Source of the DNA: Prionace glauca
Lineage: Eukaryota; Chordata; Chondrichthyes; Carcharhiniformes; Carcharhinidae
Length of the DNA: 64,000 bases
Assembly: GCA_037974335.1 (NCBI GenBank)
Contig: CM075759.1
Span: 40,309,421 to 40,373,420, forward strand
Reading direction: 5' to 3'
Part shown: one piece after another, positions 10,535-20,365 of the stretch
Layout of the letters: every line of letters begins with the position of its first letter
Position numbering within the stretch: the first letter of the stretch is position 1
Notes under the pieces: generated by a model
Databases searched by the model: none
What the model was told of the DNA's origin: nothing
The model's input: the letters and a program-made list of their open reading frames with translations, nothing else
Position numbers and translations under genes: made by a program

Positions 10535-11300
10535 CTGAGTGGCAGCACATTAGCACAGTGGTTTGCACTGCAGCCTCCTAGTGCCAGGGACCCAAGTTCA
10601 ATTCCATTGTCTGTGTGGGGTTTTCATGTTCCTCCCATATAGAGTCATAAAGGTTTACAGCATGGAAACAGGCCCTTCAGCCCAACTGCTCCATGCTGCC
10701 CTTTTAAAAAAAAACTAAATTAATCCCAATTGCTTGTATTTGGCCCATATCCCTCTGTACCCATCACACTCATGTAACTGTCTAAATGCATTTTAAAAGA
10801 CAAAATTGTACCCATCTCTATGACTGCATCTGGCAGCTTGTTCCATACACTCACCACCCTCTGTGTGGAAATAAAAAATCTCCTCTGGACACTTTTGTAT
10901 CTTAAACGTAGGCCCTCTAGTTTTAGACTCCCCTAACTTTGGGAAAAGATATTGACTATCGAGCTGATCTGTGCCCCTCATTATTTTATAGAACTCTATA
11001 AGATCACCCCTCAGCCTCCAACGCTCCAGTAAATAAAGTCAGTCTATCCAGCTTCTCCTTACAACTCAATACATCAAGTCCCAGTAGCATCCTAGTAAAT
11101 CTTTTCTGCACTCTTTCTAGTTTAATAATATCCTTTCTATAATAGGGTGACCAGAATATCTGTGGGGTCTGAAAGATGGGCAGGTTAGGTGGATTGACCA
11201 TGCTAAATGCTCCCTTAATGTCCAAAGATGTGAAGGTTAGGGGGATTCGAGAGTAATGTGGGGTTACGGGAATAGGGTAAAATGTTCTGTTGACATAGAT
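10535..11300 (+). mobile_element. tRNA-derived SINE split by a CR1 fragment
   Basis: The left half (about 10535-10639) holds the tRNA-like head: 'tagcacagtggtttgcactg' and the B-box-like 'caagttcaattcc', then 'gtctgtgtgggg'. The right half (about 11158-11300) resumes with 'gaaagatgggcaggttaggt' and continues to 'gggaatagggtaaaat'. The two halves join in the same order as the full copy at 11376-11690. The interrupting 0.5 kb is antisense CR1. Confidence 0.8.
10637..11157 (-). mobile_element. CR1-type LINE 3' fragment inserted in a SINE
   Basis: Antisense CR1 3' end (ttacagcatggaaacaggcc) and coding traces (MRGTDQLDSQYLFPKLGES, FWSPYYRKDIIKLERVQKRF). It interrupts the SINE that flanks it. Old, with frameshifts. 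Confidence 0.85.
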
Positions 11301-11375
11301 TTGATGCACTTTCGGGATTTTATGATTGTAATTGGGGGGGTGGGGGGTGGTAATTTGATATCTGGGGGTGAGTGT

Positions 11376-11690
11376 TGCAAACACAGTGGCACGGTGGTTA
11401 CCATTGCTGCCTCTCAGCGCTAGGGCCCCAAATTCGATTCCCGGCCTGGGTCACTGTCTGTGTGGACTTTGCACATTCTCCCTATGTCTGCATGGGTTTC
11501 CTCCAGATGCTCTGGTTTCCTCCAGCAGTCCGAAAGATGTGCTGGTTAGATGCATTGGCCATGCTAAATTCTCCATCAGTGTTTCCGAACAGGAATGTGG
11601 CAACTAGGGTATTTTCACAGGAATTGCATTGCAGTGTTAATGTAAGCCGACTTATTAGTGACACTAATAAATAAACTTAAACTGCAGGTC
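11376..11690 (+). mobile_element. tRNA-derived SINE, near full length
   Basis: The head has an A-box-like 'cacggtggttaccattgctg' and a B-box-like 'aattcgattcccgg'. The body reads 'cactgtctgtgtggactttg' and 'gatgtgctggttagatgcat'. The tail reads 'gcagtgttaatgtaagccga' and ends 'gtgacactaataaataaact'. This order is the common elasmobranch SINE as I remember it; a second copy with the same tail lies at 27.14-27.37 kb. Confidence 0.85.
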
Positions 11691-11879
11691 AAGGTGCCGC
11701 TGTGACAATGCATCCTCTTGTTTAAACACTCTGCAATGCTGAGACTGGGGAGAGGAGTGAACAACAGGGAGCAGCATTGCAGCTTCTCTCCCCCCATTGA
11801 AACTGGGATTGTTGCTCCATCTGCTGCACCTCCCCACCACATCCACTGGGGGCCATCTGGACAATGGGCTGCAGGCAGG

Positions 11880-12560
11880 CCTCACTGCGCCTGCTCCACA
11901 ATCACACCCACGGCCGGTGGCGGCCATCTTGCGTTGTCAAGGGAGGCGGCCGCCGGCCATCTTTCGTTGCCAAGGGAGACAGCGGCGGCCATCTTGAGCT
12001 GCCAGGGGAGACGGCGTTCCGCGCGCTGCACTCTGGGGGAATTCCCTCCTGCACATGCGCCCAGACAGTTACATTTGAATCTTTTAATATGTTGAATCTT
12101 GATGATTATTATTCACATCCTCACCCGTCAGACTTTCGGTTCCTTCTCCATTCGGGAAAATCATTTCTGTTTTTTATTGCGTCTGTTTTTCAATCACACC
12201 CGCGCGGTGCGCTCTGGGAAAATACTACAGCACATGCGCGGTTCCGCCTTCTGCCTCTTTATAAAAATATGTATTTTATTAAATTTTAATTCCGCTCCTG
12301 GCGGGATTTCCGGATGGGAATTTCTCTCACTTTCTACATTTCTGAACCGTCGCTTTTTCCTCGACGGGGAAGGGGCTGATGGTGACGTCACGGGAACATG
12401 GCAGTTGGCCCCGCCTCTCTGATGTTCCGCCAACGAGCAGCGGCCGGGCCGGAGTGGACAAGAGGTGACACTGGGCGGAGCAGCGCCCGGGCGATTTACA
12501 GCGACCCCCGGTGGTCAGGAAGTGAAATAGCAGCAGCGCAGTCTCTGCCCAAAGGCTTCC
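11880..12560. promoter_or_regulatory. CpG-rich promoter-like stretch
   Basis: This is the only clearly CpG-dense stretch in the window. It contains three GGCCATCTT elements (complement of AAGATGGCC, a YY1-type site) near 11923, 11956 and 11986, two NRF1-like cacatgcgc elements near 12052 and 12232, two copies of a 'cactctggg/gctctggg' motif, and a perfect CRE (tgacgtca, 12383-12390). The ORFs here are GC-rich shadows with no domain. No coding gene can be attached to it. It may be a promoter of a non-coding transcript, an orphan CpG island, or a repeat carrying promoter sites. Confidence 0.5.
12500..12517 (-). promoter_or_regulatory. CTCF-like motif
   Basis: On the - strand it reads TGACCACCGGGGGTCGCT, matching the vertebrate CTCF core (CCACCAGGGGGCGCT) with two differences. 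It sits at the edge of the CpG-rich stretch. Confidence 0.4.
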
Positions 12561-12954
12561 CCAGTTCAGCTGCTCAGAGACACTGGGAACCTCTTCAACT
12601 GGAAACTTCAGCTTCTCACATTCACCCCCTGTGTTCAGTCATTGTTTAATAGACAAGCTCTGTAGGGAAATCAGAAACAACTTGTTCACATTAAAGGGGA
12701 TGGCAATCTGAACCATTCTGCACAAAAGGCTCTGCTTGTCTTGAAATTTCAATTAAAATGTTCAAGATGAGAATTTATAGACACAAGTCATGTTTGTATG
12801 TGGAACGCACATGATGCCACAATAAGATCAGGACAGACATCTCACAGGGCTGTGTGACTGGAGAGATGTCAGAGATGGAGTGGTTAAATACAGAGCTACA
12901 GGGTCTGAAGCTCAGTTTTGGGTAAAGAAAAATGGCAGTACAAAGAACAGAGAA

Positions 12955-13230
12955 AATTACAGCACAGGGACATGCCCTTCGGCCCGTCTAACCTTCACTG
13001 ACCATGCTGGCATAAGATAAGAACATAAGAAATAGGAGCAGGAGTCGGCCGTCTTGCCCTTCGAGCCTGCCCCACCATTCAATAAGATCATGGCTGATCT
13101 GAAGTGGATCAGTTCTACTTTCCCGCTCTCTCCCCATAACCCTTAATTCCCTTGTCTGTCAAAAACCTACCTACCCGTGACTTAAATATATTTAGCGAGG
13201 TAGCCTTCACCGCTTCAACGGACCGAGAAC
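12955..13230 (-). mobile_element. Antisense CR1 3' ends
   Basis: A piece of one CR1 3' end (cagcacagggacatgccctt, about 12955-13005) abuts a second one (13012-13225) with the tail ataagaacataagaaata and coding traces down to 'atatttagcgaggtagcctt'. Confidence 0.85.
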
Positions 13231-13640
13231 GGCCAGATGCAAATGGTCACTAAAAGCACGTAATTTTTTTTCATTCAATGTGGTAGCAACAACAAGTAGG
13301 TCAAATGCTTTGAGTGATCATTTGCAGACACCTCGTAATTCTTGAACTCCAGTCTGCCGGCAAGAAAGTCGTTTCAAAATATAATTTCCCTTCCAATTAT
13401 CTACATGCTAACTTTAAGCATTCCTTGGACAAACGCATATATTATATTCTTAATATCAACATTTATATTTTTCAGCTCGTCAAACATGTTCTGGTCTCTC
13501 TATGTTTTTCACGAAGAAAAATATCTTTTTGCTTTCCAAATTTGCACCTGATCTGCCTCTCCACTCATCAGAGAACTCTATTTCACCTTTCACTCTACCT
13601 GCCTTTTCACTACAGCTTGTATTAGCTAAACTTTGCCTGG

Positions 13641-13713
13641 AGGCTTCAGCGAGAATTGAACTCACGACCGCTGGTTTACCAGACCTGTGCTCTAACCACT
13701 GTGCTGTGGAACC
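13641..13713 (-). tRNA. tRNA-Thr-like gene, anticodon GGT, probably decayed
   Basis: The 73-nt - strand sequence folds as a tRNA-Thr: acceptor GGTTCCA against TGAAGCC with one mismatch, D-arm GCACAGTGGTTAGAGC, and T-loop GTTCAATTC. The anticodon loop is CTGGTAA, giving GGT in place of the usual AGT or TGT. The anticodon stem has one A-A mismatch. Likely a pseudogene, since GGT is rare for eukaryotic tRNA-Thr. First member of the decayed tRNA cluster. Confidence 0.7.
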
Positions 13714-14065
13714 AAACGCTGGCAGCTTGTTGCAGTACGAGTAGTATTATCAGAGGATTGAGGAGCAGAATGGGGTTTGAGGAGGGAGATTTTTGATGAA
13801 TGGGGAAATGTCTGAGGTGGAGAACAGAAAGTTAAAAGACGCAACTTGAAAGTGACATGATTTGACACGTGTGTTGTGTGTGTATCTGACATGTATGTTG
13901 TGTATCTGACATGTATGTTCTTCAGAGTTTATCGTTAGTGTTACATCTCTGACTTCTCCAGCTCTGATGCCAGTTCATCCAGCTGGAAGATGTAGATGTT
14001 GTTCCCTTCACAGACGCTGTGAGGCGTGTTTTCATTAAATGAAGAATTAAACAAAAAATGATTCA

Positions 14066-14119
14066 TTCCCTGGCTGGGAATCGAAACCGCGCCGATCCCG
14101 ATCACTGGACCTTCAGTGA
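14066..14119 (-). pseudogene. tRNA-Glu pseudogene lacking the anticodon arm
   Basis: The - strand matches the 5' half of tRNA-Glu (AGGTCCAGTGATCGGGATCG, cf. GTGGTCTAGTGGTTAGGATTCG) and its T-arm and 3' end (GGTTTCGATTCCCAGCCAGG then GAA). About 15 nt containing the anticodon arm are missing between the two, so it cannot work as a tRNA. Confidence 0.65.
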
Positions 14120-14613
14120 TGCTGATGTGAGAGATTTGTAATGAATTGACCAGCTCTGTGCCCATGGCTTTATTTCCAATAATTTTCAACAAAAATAAGT
14201 CACGATGAGAAATGACGGGAGGTGAAAATGACAGGATTTGAACCTCAGTTAGAAAGTTCCAATCCATCCGCTGGACAGGGATTGCAGTCTCAATGTTGGT
14301 AATTCTGTAGTTTATACCGACAAACAGCCATTCAGCCTGTGTTCCTGTCTGTCTTCTCGATCGGAGTAACTCCGTTTGATAAAGTGTCACCTGGACTGGA
14401 AACGTCTGCTCTTTTCACTCCTTAAAGGTGCTGTCAGACATTGGGAGATTTTGGAGCATTTCCTCTTTTCCCATCGGCAGTAACTTGCTTTTATCACTGA
14501 AGACATTAGATTGAGATTATTTCAAGAAAGATGAAAATGATGCATGAACGAATGAACAGAAATCATTGCTCCCTTAGATATTTGGGAGATGAAAGCTTCT
14601 CACTTGCCCGCTA

Positions 14614-14679
14614 GCCGAAATAGCTCAGTTGGGAAAGCATTAAACTGAAGATCTAAAGGTTCAATCCTGGGTTTCGGCA
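14614..14679 (+). pseudogene. tRNA-Phe (GAA) pseudogene
   Basis: GCCGAAATAGCTCAGTTGGG and the anticodon arm ACTGAAGATCTAAAGG (anticodon GAA) match eukaryotic tRNA-Phe, as does the 3' end GGGTTTCGGCA. About 7 nt are missing at the 5' side of the T-stem, so the T-arm cannot form, and several G-to-A changes are present. Confidence 0.85.
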
Positions 14680-14939
14680 GGATCCTCTTGCTGGTTTTCT
14701 GTGCTATCTGCTAATGGGCGCGGCATTTTGTCTCACACTGTCTTCAAAGATCAGTTCACACAAGCTGCAACAGATCAAATACCAAATGGCTTTCTGCTGA
14801 CTGGCTCCGGAAGAAGGCAGAGATTAAGAGCACGGAAAGAGCCCACTCGGACACCCACATGGCAGGCGCCCACACCCATCCTGTCCGCACCTGTCATGAG
14901 ACATCTGGATGGGACAAGTTAGTTCTGATTCCCGCTCCA

Positions 14940-15310
14940 CAGATAATGCCAGAAATACTGACATTACCCAGTATTTTCTGTTTTTCTTTCAGATTTCGAA
15001 AGTCCGCAATAGGCTACTTTATGTTTGTGTTTGGAGCTGACAAGTGGCAAGTAACATTCCCGCCACACAGAATGCTGAGAGGCTTGGTGATGCTGTTGTC
15101 TGTGTGGTGTTGGAGGGCTGCGGCGGTGCTGCCGGGTGGAAGTGGTCTTGTGTTTGGAAGGTGCTGTCTAAGGTGCCTTTGGTGGATTCCTGCATCATGC
15201 AGACAAGTGGGGAACATTCTATCGCACTCCTGACTTGTGCCACGTCGATGGTGGACTGTTCCACTGATTCAGGGACTATTTCCTTGGGTGGATGTAGCTG
15301 TCACTCGGGA
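14940..15310. mobile_element. Fragments of abundant elasmobranch repeats
   Basis: 14960-15000 carries the 'cagtattttctgttttt' and 'ttcagattt' short repeat (antisense form of the element at 20.23 kb). 15045-15060 and 15150-15200 ('ggaaggtgctgtctaaggtg') look like pieces of the retroposon fragment seen at 43.7 and 53.8 kb. Too decayed to delimit firmly. Confidence 0.45.
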
Positions 15311-15317
15311 GCACAAT

Positions 15318-15585
15318 TATAAGGTTCATTGAGGGAGATTTGGAGGGATGTCCGAGGTAGATTCTTTACTCAGTGGTTGGGGTGTGGAATGCACTGCCTG
15401 CTGTGATAGTAGAGTCGGACACTTTTGGAACGTTCAAGCGGTTATTGGATAGGCACATGGAGCACTCCAGAATGATAGGGAGTGGGATAGCTTGATCTTG
15501 ATCTTGGTCTTGGTTTCAGACAAAGCATGGCAGAACATCGTGAGACGAATGACCTGTACCGTGCTGTACTGTTCTATGTTTTTTG
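15318..15585 (+). mobile_element. CR1-type LINE, short 3' end
   Basis: Starts in the coding C-terminus ('gaggtagattctttactcag', 'ctttggaacgttcaagcggt'-like) and ends 'gtgctgtactgttctatgtt'. Same 3' family as 24.78 and 34.66 kb. Confidence 0.85.
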
Positions 15586-16083
15586 GGAGTCAGAAGGTGA
15601 GTTAGTCCCGCAGGCTACCCAGCCTCTGACCTGCTCTTTTAGCCTGATAACTGATAACATGTGTGTTGATCCAAAATTGGTTTATCTTCTTTCCTGCTCA
15701 GTTCGTCGTGAATTTTCAGCACATTTGTCTTTTTCTGAATGTATTTTGAGGCTGAAGTAAGAGCCAAAATCATTTGATTGGAAGATACTATATACAGGTA
15801 ATATTCAATAGTGGAATCACTGGCGGGAAGGGTGATTTCGAGTCATGTTGTTGACGCTGGATTGATAACGCAGAGAAGCAGGCTGAAACTTTGAGAACCA
15901 GGGCTTGAATTCCAACACAGCAGGTTGACTCAATTCAAGGCAAAGTAGAATGACTGTGAGTGAGAATAGACAATTTCAATTATGTAACATTTCCTCATTA
16001 AATTGAATATGTTTTGACCATGTTTCTGCTAATTTTGAAGCTTCGGACGGATATGTAAATAGTGCTGCAGCTGTGTTTGCCGT

Positions 16084-16156
16084 GGGCCAGTGGTGCAATG
16101 GATAACGCGTCTAACTACAGATCAGAAGATTTCAGCTTCAACTCCTGGCTGGCTCG
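16084..16156 (+). pseudogene. tRNA-Arg-derived gene with altered anticodon
   Basis: Full-length 73 nt starting GGGCCAGTGGTGCAATGGAT and ending CCTGGCTGGCTCG, as in tRNA-Arg(ACG). The anticodon loop reads CTACAGA, so the anticodon is ACA (a Cys codon reader) instead of ACG. The T-stem and anticodon stem each carry a mismatch. G-to-A and C-to-T changes dominate, consistent with decay of methylated CpG. Likely inactive. Confidence 0.8.
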
Positions 16157-16790
16157 CTATGTTATTGTAACATTAGTTCAAAAACTCCATATTTGTGTTG
16201 ATGAAAAATATTTTGTTCACTAATTTTAGACCAATTCAGAGAAATGTTGACCAAATAAAGTCAGCTTCTTTAAGATATTTATCTTAGCTACTTATTTTTC
16301 AAAAACAATGTTGACAAAAAAAAACTGAAAAACTTTTCTTCTGAAAAAAATAGTTTCTTTTTTAAGTGACCAATTTTCGTGAAAGTATTTGGGGGGAAAA
16401 AATCAACAAATTTAAGCTACCTTTTAAAAAGTTGGAAATTTCTCGAATAAAAAGGAAACATTACATTTTTTCAGAATGGTGAAAATAGTTTCTAAAAAAA
16501 GATTTGATGAAATCGGTTGATGAATTTCTTTTAAACGTGTTTAGTTTTAAGAAACCAAATACACAATGTTTTTTTTAAGAAGTTGACAAGTTTCAGTTAA
16601 AACAGATGAAGGAAATTCTTTGGAGTAAGTTTTATTCCGAAAAGTTCAAATTAGCCAGAAGTTTCTGGTTTGTGATGCTGGGATTGTTGTCCATTGGAGA
16701 GAAGGAGATTGAGGAGTGATTTAATCGAGGTGAACTAGATTAGGGCAAGTTTATACGGGGAGCGGCAATTTATAAGATTTAGGGCAAGCG
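16157..16790. other. AT-rich non-coding stretch
   Basis: A-rich sequence with recurrent 'aaaaatagttt' and 'gaaaattt' words and no gene. Confidence 0.4.
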
Positions 16791-16796
16791 GTGTGG

Positions 16797-16847
16797 GGGG
16801 GGGGGGGGGTAGAAATCACACATGCACACCCACCAACACACTCTCTG

Positions 16848-16881
<34 letters not shown>

Positions 16882-16975
16882 ACACACACACACACACACA
16901 TACACACACACACACACACATACATACACACACACACACACACAAACACACAGACACACACACACACACACACTT
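16797..16975. repeat. Compound microsatellite: poly-G, (CT)n, (CA)n
   Basis: A G run at 16797-16809, tctctc at about 16846-16867, then acacac with acatac interruptions. The Thr/His and Val/Cys ORFs on both strands are artefacts. Confidence 0.95.
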
Positions 16976-17233
16976 GTTCAATAATTGCCGGACTCGAACC
17001 GAATTGGTATTGTGTGACACCAACCGCTTCTTTTTATTTTCCAACAGAGGAATTAAAGACCAGCAAAAACACGAAAAACACTGACGTTGCAGACATCTGG
17101 CACCAGAGGATGATCACACTGTGCATCGTCAGACCAATTGAACTGGCTGACAAATTGTTCTCTCGATTGCTGCTTTGTGATACATTTAAACAAAACACTC
17201 TTCAGCAAATCAACCATCTGCATGTGAAAATAA

Positions 17234-17298
17234 GGGCCCGCCGAGATTTGAACTCGGATCGCTGGATTTAGAGTCCAGATCATTACACCACGGAACCC
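17234..17298 (-). pseudogene. tRNA-Gln-derived gene with CTA anticodon and shortened D-arm
   Basis: The - strand starts GGGTTCCGTGGTGTAATGAT, has the anticodon arm CTGGACTCTAAATCCAG and the T-arm CCGAGTTCAAATCTCGG, as in tRNA-Gln. The loop is CTCTAAA, so the anticodon is CTA, which would read the UAG stop codon. The D-arm lacks about 6-7 nt. The acceptor stem pairs except at its innermost pair. Likely inactive. Confidence 0.75.
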
Positions 17299-17974
17299 AA
17301 TATGTAATAGCACCCTGAAAATCGTCGTTCAATATTCCTGCCACCTTGAATCGCAGAGAGAAATGTAAGTCCCATTGAACAATTCCGTCAATGGCCAACA
17401 CCAATTCATACTTGCATTGCCCTTACTGGTTCCTCCTATAAAAATGCTGGAAAATCTGAACATCTTTAACGAGAAACAATAAATGGTATTAAAATACTGA
17501 GACATTATTTCCCCTGATCCGGGAATCTGAAACACGGGAGCACAATCTCAGGATAAGGCGCTGATGATTTAGGACTGAGATGAGGAGTTGTTGTTTCATT
17601 CAAAGGCTGGTGAAACTTGGGAATTCTCTACTCCGGAGGGTTCTGATGTTCCATCATTGAACACATTTCAGTTTGGGTTAGACAGAATTATGATCTATCC
17701 AGGAATGAATGGAAGCAGGAATATGGAATTGGAACAAATGCTCAGCCACAAGTTCATGTTTCGATTGTATTTCTTTAATAGTATAATGGAAGCGTGTATA
17801 TAATGTTATATGTAATATGTTTGAAGTCAGTTGTCATTAAATAATGTTGGTAACACCAGATAATTGTCTAGCCGGTAAAAAATGAGAGTTTTTTTATTAT
17901 TCGCACCAACGGACACTTTGCCACCAGGCAAGTGTTTGCCGATGAATGCTGATGGTGAGAAAATAGCAACATTT

Positions 17975-18256
17975 CGTCCCTGGGTGGGCTCGAACCACAG
18001 TAAAAAGTCTGACAACACCAGGTTTTAGTACAACCGATTTATTTGATAATAGACTCACAAGCTTTCGGGGTTAGTCCCTTCGTCAGGTGAGTCTATTATC
18101 AAATAAATCGGTTGGACTAAAACCTGGTGTTGTCAGATTTTTTTACTGTGTTTCCGCCAGTCCAACGCCGGCACACCCTCATCATGACAACTATGGGCTG
18201 AACCACCAACCTTTCGGTTAATAGCCGAACGCGCTGACCAATTCCGCCGCAGCGAC
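17975..18256 (-). pseudogene. tRNA-Asn gene split by a foldback insertion
   Basis: 5' part, 18256 down to about 18194: GTCGCTGCGGCGGAATTGGT, anticodon arm CGGCTATTAACCG (anticodon ATT in place of GTT) and GGTTGGTGGTTC. 3' part, about 17998 down to 17975: GTGGTTCGAGCCCACCCAGG then GACG. The pieces meet in the T-arm; a segment like gggct(c)gaaccac occurs on both sides of the insert and is its target-site duplication. Inactive as it stands. Confidence 0.85.
17999..18193. mobile_element. Foldback (inverted-duplicate) retroposon end inside tRNA-Asn
   Basis: Two 50-bp arms, 18009-18058 and 18087-18136, are inverted copies with one mismatch, separated by 28 nt. The right side continues into 'ccagtccaacgccggcacac', the 3' end of a very common elasmobranch retroposon ('aacctggtgttgt' precedes it). 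The element is flanked by a target-site duplication of about 13 bp. Confidence 0.8.
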
Positions 18257-18259
18257 TGA

Positions 18260-19185
18260 GACAAACGGTATTAAAAATATTCTAAACTAGTTTGTCACTG
18301 ACCATAATTCTATTTCTGAAAACCTGTTCCAGAACTGCAGCATGACCGCACTGTTTACAATTCTATACAAGTCTCGTTAGTTCCGTTGATCCCGCAGCAC
18401 TGCTGCAGTGTGTTGGTTATTCCCTTTCTCCTATGAACGGGCAGGTAAAATAAATCCATGTCTCTGATCACAGGGAGGAATTCAACGGGAGGGAAGGGAA
18501 CTGACCACCAGTAGCCCAACGATCCAATACTTTCCACTCATTCATCAATAACACCATTCACAACTGCACCTCCTTCCGAATATTGTGATCCATTTCCCTC
18601 AGGATTTCTTCCAATATTTAATATTTCCCTTGTTTTCTTCTAATAAGATTCGCTTCAATATACAACACAAATGGAATTACAAACCTGAGGCTAACCGTGG
18701 GAAACAAGTCACTGGATAGCACAAATCCCCTGGTGCTCATTTCCAGCTTCCCAACACTCAGCTTTTCAACCAAATGGAGGAAGTTGCCACTGGAAAGTTT
18801 TGGAAAGTTGGTGTGAATTTTGTTTGTGAATCACTCGGGTGTTGTGTAAATGCTACTCGAAGGTTCAGTGAGCGGGATATAATCTATCTGCGTTTTGCTG
18901 AGCTTGTGTTCGGTGTGTGGGGAGGTTTGAACGGGGTTGGATCTTGTGTCCCGGGGATGGGCAGTAACCCGCCGATTGAAGCTGCAGTCGTCGCTTTCTG
19001 CTGGCGATTGGAGACTGCGGGATATAATCCTGCTGCTTCTCCCTGTCTCACTCACTGTGGAGCCGGGGAAAAGAGAATCATTGATGGGTTTGTTTCCCGC
19101 TCTGAAATGTGGCCTCGAATATCGGTTATTAACGGAGGTAACGCTGTGGGAGCCTTTAATAATTTGACAAAAGTCAATACCGGGC
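18260..19185. other. Non-coding stretch, no gene seen
   Basis: No coding sequence recognised; the 145-codon ORF at 18774-19211 has no domain and runs into a tRNA relic. Confidence 0.45.
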
Positions 19186-19188
19186 AGT

Positions 19189-19275
19189 GCTGCAGTGGCG
19201 CAATCGGTTAGCGCGCGGTACTTGTATAGCCAGCGGGCTAAGCCGAGGTTATGTGATCGACCCTCACCTGGAGTA
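19189..19275 (+). pseudogene. tRNA-Ile(TAT)-type gene with intron, decayed
   Basis: GCTGCAGTGGCGCAATCGGT followed by TAGCGCGCGGTACTT is the 5' half of intron-containing tRNA-Ile(TAT). An intron-sized insert follows the anticodon position, then GCCGAGG and CTCACCTGGAGTA. The T-arm is disordered (TGTGATCGACCC) and the anticodon region reads TTGTAT, so it is probably inactive. Confidence 0.75.
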
Positions 19276-19588
19276 CTTGTGTTTTGGTGAGAAGATCGTC
19301 CAGTGGTCTAAACCCTTGAACAGCTCATAATCTGGGGATTACCAGCAAGCGGTGGAATTTAAAAACAACAAAGAGATTGGATTAGTAATCCATTGATGAT
19401 TGATGAATAAAATATATTTCTGCCCACTTCCGAACAGGGAATCTTTCTTTAGGTGAATGTGGTAATCACTACACTCCAGAAACAATGCATTCTCTCCGCC
19501 TTGGATAAAACTGTATCTGAAGTCATCACTGCAAATGTCGGAGCAGCTTTCTCGAAGTTCAACCCACTGAATCCGAATAGTTAGAGTA

Positions 19589-19659
19589 GCATTGATGCTT
19601 CAGTGGGAGAATTCTCGCTTACTATGCGGGAGGCCCGGGTTCGATTCCCGGTCAATACA
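19589..19659 (+). tRNA. tRNA-Gly-derived gene with Ser-type anticodon ACT
   Basis: 71 nt with the tRNA-Gly body: GCATTGATGCTTCAGTGGGA, GAATTCTCGC, GCGGGAGGCCCGGGTTCGAT and TCCCGGTCAATAC. The T-arm and B-box are perfect, and the anticodon stem pairs. The loop reads TTACTAT instead of CTGCCAC, giving anticodon ACT. The acceptor has one mismatch. It is the best preserved member of the cluster, but the anticodon no longer fits its body. Confidence 0.7.
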
Positions 19660-19699
19660 AGTTCTGTTTTTTTTTCTCCATTGAGTCTGCACTCTTTCT

Positions 19700-20230
19700 T
19701 TGCAATTCTATGTTGCCCACCCACTTCAACCACCTCAATCTCTTTACCATTTGCATCACTCTCCATTTTTCTCGCTCAGTCTCTCTTGTCTTTGATCTTA
19801 ACCAGAAACGAAAGAACATTCAGGAAAACGAAAGAAGTGTTTGAAATGTGCCCTCAACAATGATGTGTGCAGATTTATTCATATGTTCTGCAATCCATGT
19901 GAGTAATGATAAACATTGGATTCTTAAACTCTTCCACAAGACCAATAAATAGACTCTCACTTATTGCATCAAAGCCCTAGATTTTTTGTTTCCTTCTTGC
20001 CTCCTCTAAACTAATATTTCGTTTTCAATTTCTTGCGCTTCTCCAATGTACAGTTTGCATAACAAAAAGAAATACATCGGTTTTTTTGATTGTACTTCAT
20101 ACAAAGCAGAATTTCAGTGGAGCCCTCCACCAGTCCCGGAACATCAGAGGAAATTACACTGACAAGACACGCTGTAAATTTGAAGCCTTTTATGTTTTAT
20201 ATCAGACTAACCACTAGTTCAACGAAGAGA
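19700..20230. other. Non-coding stretch, no gene seen
   Basis: Pyrimidine-rich then AT-rich sequence without a recognisable gene. Confidence 0.45.
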
Positions 20231-20232
20231 AA

Positions 20233-20365
20233 CATAAAATACTGTGGATGTTGGAATGTGATACAGAAACTGAAAATGCTGGAAAATCTCAGCAGGTCTG
20301 ATAACATCTGCGGAAAGAGGATAGAGCTAAAGTTTCGATTCTGAGAGACCCTTCCTCGGAGCTTA
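20233..20365 (+). repeat. Short elasmobranch interspersed repeat
   Basis: 'aatactgtggatgttggaa' then 'gaaaatgctggaaaatctca', 'gcaggtctgataacatctgc'. The same words recur in both orientations at 60440-60592 and 14960-15000. Confidence 0.7.

Noticed and set aside
11718-12289. ORFs of 125-141 residues across the CpG-rich stretch
   Set aside because: GC-rich frames without domain or splice support; several frames open at once.
16751-17271. ORFs with HTHT or VCVC runs
   Set aside because: Translations of a compound (CT)n(CA)n microsatellite.
18774-19211. 145-residue ORF
   Set aside because: No domain; overlaps the start of a tRNA relic; antisense frame also open.
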